From Auritidibacter sp. Marseille-P8566 (lineage in GTDB: Bacteria > Actinomycetota > Actinomycetes > Actinomycetales > Microbacteriaceae), in the NCBI GenBank assembly GCA_945895375.1, contig CAMDEE010000007.1, forward strand, positions 1 to 64,000: 64,000 bases of DNA. Direction: 5' to 3'. A model generated the notes under the pieces. That model saw only the letters and a program-made list of their open reading frames with translations. It ran no database searches and was not told the origin of the DNA. The position numbers and the translations under genes were made by a program. Within the stretch, counting starts at the first letter, position 1; each line of letters opens with the position of its first letter. This document shows, one piece after another, positions 52,601-58,757 of the stretch.

Positions 52601-53523
52601 TTGTATTCAATGATGTTTGCAGATGTCGGGTTACTTCCAAGCACCTCAAGCGATTTAGCTCCTAGAACAGGAAAGTATCTAACGACGATTTTGCCTGATG
52701 AAGAAGAATCTTGATATTTACTGATAGCTACTTTTCCACCTGCTGCAGTGTTCTTTCCAGCGTTACCACCTCGGCCACCGGATTCACTTGAAGAGGCATT
52801 GAATAGCGTTCCACCTAAACCACCGACTAGGCCACCGCCACCGCCACCAGCGCCACCACCATCTTGGTTGGGGTTGCCTGCGGTTGAAGCTCCTATTCCG
52901 CCTGCCGAATTATCTGAGTAATCCGAATTGGTTGTTCCTCGTGTAGATCCGTTTGATGCAGAAGCACAACCACCGCCAGCTCCTGCACCTGCTGCGATGA
53001 ATCTCTCTTTATCGATATCAAGAACTGTTGCTGCTCCGCCACCACCGCCACCGCCAGAGGAACCAACCGGGCCAGTATTGCCACCTCGCCCACCGTTATA
53101 AATATCTCCTAATAGAGATTTACCTCCCAGGCCTCCACCTGATGAGTTTCTATTGCTGGCACCTTCTGCACCTTTTTCACCTGGGTAGAAATATAAAGTT
53201 CTGTTGGATAGGTCTGGAGATTGAATAAAAAGATATCCTGCATCGCCACCATTTGATCGCGCACAAATAGCACCATCAAGTCCACCCGCACCACCGGCAG
53301 CTCCAAAAACTTCGATTTCAATTTCGCCTAGGCCCTTAGGAACCGCAAAGGCTTTAGCTCCATCGGAATACGAATAGGTTTTTTCACAGACTTCTCCAAC
53401 AAGTGTGAAACCTGGAATGCAGTCTTCGGCGGCATGAGCTAGAGGGCTAGCTGCGAGACTAAAGCCAACGCCTAGCGAGAGTGCTAGAAAAGAGTTCGTG
53501 AGTTTCCTCAGTGCTCTGCTCAT
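49684..53523 (-). CDS. Glycine-rich surface protein fused to a polytopic membrane domain
   Basis: A 1279-residue protein. A signal peptide (1-32) leads into a glycine-rich domain (about 68-282), with G-runs, FGAAGGAGG and ERFIAAGAGAGGG, resembling the glycine-rich domains of ALK-type receptors. Two bacterial Ig-like repeats follow (about 376-475 and 485-580; VFDVNFNEAVQGL and VFDVRFDEVVTGV with paired cysteines), then a stalk rich in proline and acidic residues. A hydrophobic alanine/glycine stretch (824-848) precedes a serine-rich linker, and the last 340 residues hold about ten membrane segments. A large ectodomain fused to a multi-pass C terminus is an unusual layout; the membrane part matches no transporter I recognise. 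Confidence 0.8.
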   Translation of the reverse strand: MSRALRKLTNSFLALSLGVGFSLAASPLAHAAEDCIPGFTLVGEVCEKTYSYSDGAKAFAVPKGLGEIEIEVFGAAGGAGGLDGAICARSNGGDAGYLFIQSPDLSNRTLYFYPGEKGAEGASNRNSSGGGLGGKSLLGDIYNGGRGGNTGPVGSSGGGGGGGAATVLDIDKERFIAAGAGAGGGCASASNGSTRGTTNSDYSDNSAGGIGASTAGNPNQDGGGAGGGGGGLVGGLGGTLFNASSSESGGRGGNAGKNTAAGGKVAISKYQDSSSSGKIVVRYFPVLGAKSLEVLGSNPTSANIIEYKLTLKSKRAFAEQDIVFSGSALQGLKVTITGDKPLKAPYIYYFNATPRDTKSKLNGTLVATVFGTSSVPVVIDSAGPEAKINLVNATKDLPTKVFDVNFNEAVQGLSKDSFALSSGTASGCVISSLTGEGLNYQVAVTNCSTGSFGLSLKQNSVMDSSGNAGPRFANQSPIYGKVEIKDDVAPEATVVLQPGSLQSNSHVFDVRFDEVVTGVTANSFTPAAGTAKFCKVGYVIGSGKYFQVSLDNCTDGTFGLTLLAGSARDAAGNKGPYEDIVSALAEQSTKATTVTVSPGQLPESLDPNPVARVFSDLDADTQNAMKEVGIYAPTPGAPTVTVLTDLSNSSVDEQIQLVSTQQVEVGSSVRLTINVSAEMAAASDVVAFMETGTLWQYLGRTSFTGNSANSADFTIAQLGEYKIRLVIIGKDVITNMSLPKVAGFGKGLGSYSRAVSAEETLLSPQQVEITLTGIAGPNGLPEVIDPEVPEVIEPSTDTPGAQTDENAPSQPYDPLASPEGIKAVAEAVGTAVVIAGAVAGAAAGAAAGGGGGSSGGARAASSEGGSSSQNTESSDGEISTLDAEVESFTTAKVSWGDKLPIFKLKIFTFLDRFTHNLTVSLAKFSPVISKIVNDGAYLRSIFGSMWLAAPITGVVLAAVALAQPSIELRPPTWELFLAIAVLGMFDAFSGMLATVIYSIGMISIYGISDISDIRLMLGVLLLGFGPALIGVAFRAIRKQFETSFAYLWDRLVDIAVLTFFVGWSVSAMVATLPALAGRTLVVANYTNEFAIFLAVAIAIRILLEELAARGFSKRLDTINPTEVPSTSQVQKVISTGVRLFLFIFVTAAFMGNVWQVWVGSFIFILPNILSWFQDKFPNFPWLWRLLPQGVPGLALTLIVSSISAGVITGWMQGNPEYPQYLFMLLPIPVFLLGLLGMFGREGNEDEERPIMAHKWRWVYRIGGIGMLALTMNLAGVLVI

Positions 53524-53637
53524 CTCGAAACCTACCTCGGTGTCCGGCGTTTAATTCCCATTTTATTTCGCAGACTAGCCAGACTGACTAGAAACATACG
53601 CTTTTGCGTAATATTTTTGGTAGGAGTATGAAAATCT
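53524..53637. other. Intergenic region with a small hairpin
   Basis: Contains TACGC-AAAA-GCGTA on the minus strand, a five-pair hairpin downstream of the 53638 gene, and a short direct repeat of CTAGTC. The glycine-rich gene starts at the left end with GAGGTAGG in its leader. No clear promoter was identified. Confidence 0.3.
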
Positions 53638-54498
53638 CTATCTAACCGCGTAATCAGAGCAGGCTTTGATGACTTCATCTTTAGCGGTCGCGGTTATCTT
53701 CTCGGCATCCTTAAGGATAAGAGAGCCCACCGGTTCGGTGTTGGTAAGAGCAAAATACTGCCTAGAAAGATCAGAGAAGTTGATGAAAGCTTTCTGAAGC
53801 GAAGCGTTCCCAGCTGATTCGCCAATCACCCTAATCTCAGACAAGAAGACTGGAACATCGTCGTCTAGTTCTGGAAGGGCCAGCTCTGCATATTTATTGC
53901 AAGCTGCTCTATCGAGGGATCTGAGTGAACCGTTGAAAGCTCCAAGCGGAACAATAATTGCAAAAACTAGTAACGCAACCCCACCGTAGATAAAGTATCT
54001 TCTCTTTACTTGAGAAACAACATTGCCTGGGTTCTTAGCTGACCTAAAGACTAAAGCTGCTTTTACGTTCAAAGCGACAGCAATCGCTGTGCAAAGCAAA
54101 GCTAAGGCAAGTAGTAGAGGAGAGGTAAATCTCAATAATCGATACATAGCCTGGAAAATTTCAAAGTAACTGCGATCTTGGAAACTTAGTGCTGTTGGGA
54201 TTATTAGTAGAAAAGGGACCACTAGGAGAACGGCTGCTGGCACCAGAGCCAGATAGAACTTAACGGTGGGGCTGAGCTTGGTTGCCGATAACAGTGCGGT
54301 AACAAGATTTAGCAGGAAGAAGACAAAGTAGATAATGACAATGCTTCTAAGTGCTAGCTGATAGTCGGCATACTCTTCGCTGGCCAACACCCCTAAATAC
54401 TCAGGTAGCGGGAACCAGTAGCTGATTGGCCAGAAAACTACTGCTGAGGCCAGTGCTAAGAGCAGGCCTGCCCTGAAGTGCCTTATGCGATCTATCAC
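53638..54498 (-). CDS. Membrane protein, unknown function
   Basis: A 286-residue protein with about five membrane segments (near 10-30, 50-72, 82-105, 125-148 and 172-190) and an outside C-terminal domain of about 90 residues, with single cysteines near residues 200 and 281. Start is GTG behind AGGAG. Not recognised. It lies upstream of the glycine-rich gene on the same strand, 114 bases apart, so a shared role at the envelope is possible. Confidence 0.65.
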   Translation of the reverse strand: MIDRIRHFRAGLLLALASAVVFWPISYWFPLPEYLGVLASEEYADYQLALRSIVIIYFVFFLLNLVTALLSATKLSPTVKFYLALVPAAVLLVVPFLLIIPTALSFQDRSYFEIFQAMYRLLRFTSPLLLALALLCTAIAVALNVKAALVFRSAKNPGNVVSQVKRRYFIYGGVALLVFAIIVPLGAFNGSLRSLDRAACNKYAELALPELDDDVPVFLSEIRVIGESAGNASLQKAFINFSDLSRQYFALTNTEPVGSLILKDAEKITATAKDEVIKACSDYAVR

Positions 54499-54582
54499 GT
54501 GAATCTCCTAGGTGAACTTGAGATTAAGCCTAGCCCCGAGAATGCCCCAAAGTACCCCAAGTAAATGGCAGAATAGTTAGTG

Positions 54583-55383
54583 ATGGAAAATTTAGCAGGA
54601 AAGACGGCCTTAATCACCGGAGCGAGCTCAGGTCTAGGTGAGGCCTATGCTCTTAAATTAGCCAGCTTGGGAGTAAAGGTAATCTTGGTCGCTAGACGCG
54701 CAGATCGCCTAAGAGCTCTGGCTGATCGCATCACAGCTGAGCACGGCATCTACGCAGCTAGCGCTTTGCCAATGGATCTAAGTAGCAGAGACGCTGGTTC
54801 AACTCTTGCAAAAATCCTAAAGGGTCGTGGCATACAAGTCGACATCCTTATCAACAACGCGGGCTTTGGTCAGACCATCAAGTTCGTTGAAGAAGAGAAC
54901 AGTTTTATTGTTGATGAGCTAAATGTGAACATTCACACTCTGGTTGAACTAACTCACGCTTTCCTACCTGGCATGGTTGAGCGCAAGGACGGCATAGTAA
55001 TCAACATTGCTTCAACCGCTGCATTCCAGTCACTGCCATACATGGCTGTCTATGGGGCAACTAAGGCCTTTGTTCTATCCTTCACTGAAGCTCTATGGGG
55101 CGAAACCCAGAACAGTGGAGTCAAAGTGTTAGCCGTATGCCCAGGACCTACAGCTACTGAGTTCTTTGATTCAAACGGAACTAAACCTGCTTTAGGCAGA
55201 TTTATTCGTTCTTCCGAAGACGTGATAAACACAACCTTGAAAGCACTTGAAAAAGAGAAGTCTCCGGCCGCAGTGGTTGATGGCCTACTAAATAAACTAA
55301 CTTCTCTTTCCAGCAGGTTCTTTACCAGAAGAGCGTCAATCAAAATATCAGGCAAAGTTATGATGCCAAGAAAGAAAGACTAG
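54583..55383 (+). CDS. Short-chain dehydrogenase/reductase
   Basis: A 266-residue classical SDR. The nucleotide motif TGASSGLG lies at the N terminus, NNAG follows LDIL-type IDILI, and the catalytic serine, tyrosine and lysine are in IASTAAF and YGATK. An arginine pair after LVARR suggests NADP preference. GTG at 54580 is an alternative start three bases earlier. No ribosome site is present; CAGAAT at 54569-54574 could be a leaderless -10. Substrate unknown. Four-base 3' overlap with the facing gene. Confidence 0.87.
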   Translation: MENLAGKTALITGASSGLGEAYALKLASLGVKVILVARRADRLRALADRITAEHGIYAASALPMDLSSRDAGSTLAKILKGRGIQVDILINNAGFGQTIKFVEEENSFIVDELNVNIHTLVELTHAFLPGMVERKDGIVINIASTAAFQSLPYMAVYGATKAFVLSFTEALWGETQNSGVKVLAVCPGPTATEFFDSNGTKPALGRFIRSSEDVINTTLKALEKEKSPAAVVDGLLNKLTSLSSRFFTRRASIKISGKVMMPRKKD

Positions 55384-56915
55384 TTCTTACTTTCAATGCT
55401 GAAGGCGTTTGCTAAACCACGCCACCACGCAACATCAGGCAAATCAAATCTTTGCGAACCAACATCAGGAACGTTGATCTGCATTGTTGTTGAGCCACCA
55501 CCATCAAGCAATACAGCATCGGTTGCACCTAGCGATAGCAACCACTCACCCATTTGAGATGAGGTTGAGCCGCCCTGTCTGTATCCAAAGTCAAAGGCAT
55601 CGTAACCTCGGCTAGAAGTAATCAGCCAAACCTGTCCGTCTTGGTTCCAACCGATAGCTGATCTTGGTCTGTGTTCTTTGTTGTGTAAAGCACACACCCA
55701 TACCAACTTGCTGCCCTGCACAATTCTTGGACCGCGTCCTGCCGCGGTTATAAAAGGCGACTTGGATTCAGAGATAAATGACTTAGAAACTGTCACAATG
55801 TCACCGACTCTAAATCTTGAAGCGGTCAGAGAAGATGTGCTGCTTCTAGCTTGCAAAACATAGCCACCTGGATCAACTTTTGTGGCGATTCCGGAGCGGA
55901 CACTTCTTACAATTTGATTCCCTAGAGCATCCGGCGAAATTCTGACGGTCGTGCGACCTGCTCTAGTTGTTCCAATGAAATTTGAATCAAAAAGGGTAGC
56001 CCCGGTGGTGCTTAGATTGGCAAAGTTCACTGAGTCGAAAATAAGTGTGTTTGATTTACTGGAAATGCTTCCAGAACTGGTTACATTGTCTGCGGAAATT
56101 CTGTCTTCAAACTTAGGAATAGGCGGCAAGCTGATTCTCACAGTTGTTTTCGCCTTCATCTTGGCAATGATTGGAGCAAGATAACCCTTAACCTGAACAA
56201 CGGTGCCTGACTTGGAGGAGATTGCTGCTCCAGCTGGGTATATTTTGAAAATTTTGCCGGACTTGATCTGGAAAGTAACCTGGCCTTTAGGAGTAACTGG
56301 TCTGATGAAGTTCGATCGGTAAACAACTAGCGATGTAGCAGCTGGTTCTAGCTGGTTGACACCGGAGATGTTGAACTTTCTGGTTCCGATAGTCAAAGTG
56401 CCAGTACTTCTATAGCCCCTAGCATCGACAACCTTGTGTCTGGATAATCCAATCACACCTGATTGCCCGGGTGGAGAGTAAGTAACTTGCCCCTCCTCTA
56501 CAACAGCATTCCAAGGCCCGTTAGAGTCGAAGTAATCGCCATTTAGGCTAGCCATGGTCTTAGGGTTTGAATCAGCAAGTTGCTTTAGATTTTGTTCACG
56601 TGGAATTCCTTGGTGCAGAACGCCAAAGGTGATGTATCTGAGGTTTCCTGATACAACCGAAATCTTTGCACCCAAAGAAGATAGTGAAGCATCCCTTGCA
56701 TCGCTTCCTGGCTCAAACTGCCAAGCTCTTGCCTTGACGCCAAACCCCAGTGCTTTATCTGCCACTAAATGGTTATTGTCCAAAGCCGGAGTGTTTATGC
56801 AACCTGCCTGAGCGGCAGAAACAGGAACTGCAGTTGATAAAGCAAACAGGGTAGCGATGATGAATGCAGTAGTCTTGACCACTTTTTTTCTGGATGAATC
56901 CTGACGCTTTTTCAT
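55380..56915 (-). CDS. Secreted phosphodiester glycosidase (NAGPA family)
   Basis: A 511-residue exported protein. A basic N terminus (MKKRQDSSRKKVVK) precedes the hydrophobic signal TAFIIATLFALSTAVPVSAAQA. The C-terminal domain has ASLNGDYFDSNGPW, RPRSAIGWNQDG and DAVLLDGGGSTTMQ, the signature of the phosphodiester glycosidase family (PF09992), whose founding member uncovers mannose 6-phosphate by removing N-acetylglucosamine from a phosphodiester. In bacteria it may trim sugar-phosphate groups in wall polymers or glycoproteins. Starts behind GAAGG and diverges from the second CotH gene. Confidence 0.85.
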   Translation of the reverse strand: MKKRQDSSRKKVVKTTAFIIATLFALSTAVPVSAAQAGCINTPALDNNHLVADKALGFGVKARAWQFEPGSDARDASLSSLGAKISVVSGNLRYITFGVLHQGIPREQNLKQLADSNPKTMASLNGDYFDSNGPWNAVVEEGQVTYSPPGQSGVIGLSRHKVVDARGYRSTGTLTIGTRKFNISGVNQLEPAATSLVVYRSNFIRPVTPKGQVTFQIKSGKIFKIYPAGAAISSKSGTVVQVKGYLAPIIAKMKAKTTVRISLPPIPKFEDRISADNVTSSGSISSKSNTLIFDSVNFANLSTTGATLFDSNFIGTTRAGRTTVRISPDALGNQIVRSVRSGIATKVDPGGYVLQARSSTSSLTASRFRVGDIVTVSKSFISESKSPFITAAGRGPRIVQGSKLVWVCALHNKEHRPRSAIGWNQDGQVWLITSSRGYDAFDFGYRQGGSTSSQMGEWLLSLGATDAVLLDGGGSTTMQINVPDVGSQRFDLPDVAWWRGLANAFSIESKN

Positions 56916-56956
56916 AGAACCTTCAGACTATAACAAGTACTGGGTAGGCTTGAAAT
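56916..56956. promoter_or_regulatory. Divergent promoters, glycosidase and CotH 2
   Basis: In 41 bases both genes have their promoters. On the minus strand the extended -10 TGTTATAGT (TATAGT complementary to 56927-56932) lies 11 bases before the glycosidase ATG. On the plus strand TAGGCT (56945-56950) lies six bases before the CotH ATG at 56957, which has no ribosome site. The arrangement suggests co-regulation of the two exported enzymes. Confidence 0.5.
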
Positions 56957-58705
56957 ATGTTCACGAAGAATAAATCAAGCCTGGTTACAGCTTTTATTCT
57001 TATGTCTTTGACTGGGAGTTTGCTGAACTCCTCAGCTTCAGGGGCCGCTTCTTCCTATGTTGAAGGCACAGATGCAGCTGCCGCTATGTTCAATCCTTTG
57101 CAGGTCAATAACTTCTCATTACAAATGACTGACGAGGACTTCGAATCCTTGCGCTGGCCCAACGTAAGTTGGGATAACGAGGGTGAGTGGCTTGAGACTC
57201 GAATGAGTGTCACTCTAGCTGGAAAGCGTTATGGGCCTTACGTAGTCGGTGTTCACCTAAAGGGTGCTTGGGGATCATGGCGAGACATTTCAGGCAAGGC
57301 TGCCTTCAAAGTCAAAATGGACGCATTTGTTGAAGGTCAAACCCTTCTAGGGGTTAGCCGAATAACCCTTAACAACATGGTGCAAGATCCCAGCTACCTT
57401 AGAGAATCCATCAGCTACCGGTTATACAGGAATCTAGGTATCCCAACACCAAGAACCGGTTATGCGAACGTTAGCCTCAACGGCATTGACTATGGGTTAC
57501 ACCTAAATGTTGAAACATTGAACAAGCGGATGCTAGAGCGCTGGGGTGTCTCTAGCTCACACCTGTATAAAGGTGCTGTCCCTTACTTTCCTGATCTCAC
57601 CTCAGGCAGCGAATGGATGTTCGCCATCGAGTCTGGCAGCAAAACAGACACTTCAGATCTAACCGCATTCATAGCCATAAACGATTTAGAGGGCAAAGCG
57701 TGGTGGGATGCCATTTCGGCCCGAATGGACATGGAGCTGCTCACTCTAGGTTGGGCATCTGAGATATATAGCGGCCACTGGGACGGATACGTCAGAAACC
57801 TGAATAACTACTTTTTGAATTTTGATAAAAGCGGAAAAGTCATGATGATTCCTTGGGGCGTTGACCAAACCTGGGGAGGTGCTCTTGGATATACAGACTC
57901 TGGAGCGGCTATGCCAAACAAGTGCTGGACTTATAAACCTTGCCTAGCGCTATACAGGCAATCTCTAGCCAAGGTTTCAAGAGCCTCAAAGAGCCTCAAC
58001 CTACAGACCATGGCGAGAGAAATTGGCATCGCGATTAGATCGGACATCATCGCTGACCCTTTCGGCCCTGGCATAAACACTGCAACTAACTACCAGAACA
58101 ACCTGGTCTGGCGTATTGGAGATCAGCAGCGTGTTCTTTCATCCACGGTTCAACCTTTCGATACAACACTTGCCAGTATCAGAGTCAACGGCAAGATTTA
58201 CAATCCAGGAGAGACTATCTATCTAGCCGCAGGAACACGAACAGCAGACCTTCAGATCACTACAAGCCAAGCCTCTGCGGTGGCGGTCATTCAACCAATA
58301 GGAACCCTGAGGGATGGCCTGAACAGTGCATCCGTAGTTGTAACTTCCTCTGACAAACAACACGTCAATACAAACAAGATCCAGATTTATGTATACACAA
58401 ACCTAACTACCAAAAGCACACCGGTTTACAATAGCAATTCAACAGTTCCCACCTTCGCTGGAACTTCTAGCATTGGCCTCCTCGGGACTTCAATCATGGG
58501 TTCAACCAACTTGAAACTTGATATCAAGATGGCTAGAGCCAAGAACCAGACCATAACTAAGGCAAGATCACTTATGGCATCCCGAGTGAAGCAGCTTTTA
58601 GCTTCTCTATCAGCTCGAGGTATTAAGCCGGTAACAGTAACTCAAAATGTTGTTTCATCTGGTTCAGTGAACGCCCTGCAGATCACTGCAACTTACCAGA
58701 AGTAA
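56957..58705 (+). CDS. Secreted CotH-family kinase 2 with a cadherin-like domain
   Basis: A 582-residue protein with a signal peptide. The CotH domain (about 40-360) has VHLKGAWGSWRD and AAFKVKMD, LNNMVQDPSYLRES, NVSLNGIDYGLHLNVETL, GHWDGYVRNLNNYFL and IPWGVDQTWG, closely parallel to the first CotH protein. After about residue 395 is a cadherin-like beta-sandwich domain (TTLASIRVNGKIYNPGETIYLAAGTRTADLQI) of the same type as the repeats in the neighbouring giant proteins. A C-terminal 90 residues are unassigned. The convergent giant repeat gene lies beyond a shared terminator. Confidence 0.88.
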   Translation: MFTKNKSSLVTAFILMSLTGSLLNSSASGAASSYVEGTDAAAAMFNPLQVNNFSLQMTDEDFESLRWPNVSWDNEGEWLETRMSVTLAGKRYGPYVVGVHLKGAWGSWRDISGKAAFKVKMDAFVEGQTLLGVSRITLNNMVQDPSYLRESISYRLYRNLGIPTPRTGYANVSLNGIDYGLHLNVETLNKRMLERWGVSSSHLYKGAVPYFPDLTSGSEWMFAIESGSKTDTSDLTAFIAINDLEGKAWWDAISARMDMELLTLGWASEIYSGHWDGYVRNLNNYFLNFDKSGKVMMIPWGVDQTWGGALGYTDSGAAMPNKCWTYKPCLALYRQSLAKVSRASKSLNLQTMAREIGIAIRSDIIADPFGPGINTATNYQNNLVWRIGDQQRVLSSTVQPFDTTLASIRVNGKIYNPGETIYLAAGTRTADLQITTSQASAVAVIQPIGTLRDGLNSASVVVTSSDKQHVNTNKIQIYVYTNLTTKSTPVYNSNSTVPTFAGTSSIGLLGTSIMGSTNLKLDIKMARAKNQTITKARSLMASRVKQLLASLSARGIKPVTVTQNVVSSGSVNALQITATYQK

Positions 58706-58716
58706 TCTCCTTAAAC

Positions 58717-58748
58717 AAAGATGCCCCTGGATTACCAGGGGCATCTTT
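58717..58748. terminator. Bidirectional terminator between CotH 2 and the repeat proteins
   Basis: AAAGATGCCCCTGG (58717-58730) and CCAGGGGCATCTTT (58735-58748) form a perfect 14-pair stem with an ATTA loop, with A and T tracts on the two sides. It serves both convergent genes. Confidence 0.88.
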
Positions 58749-58757
58749 ACTGTTTGA

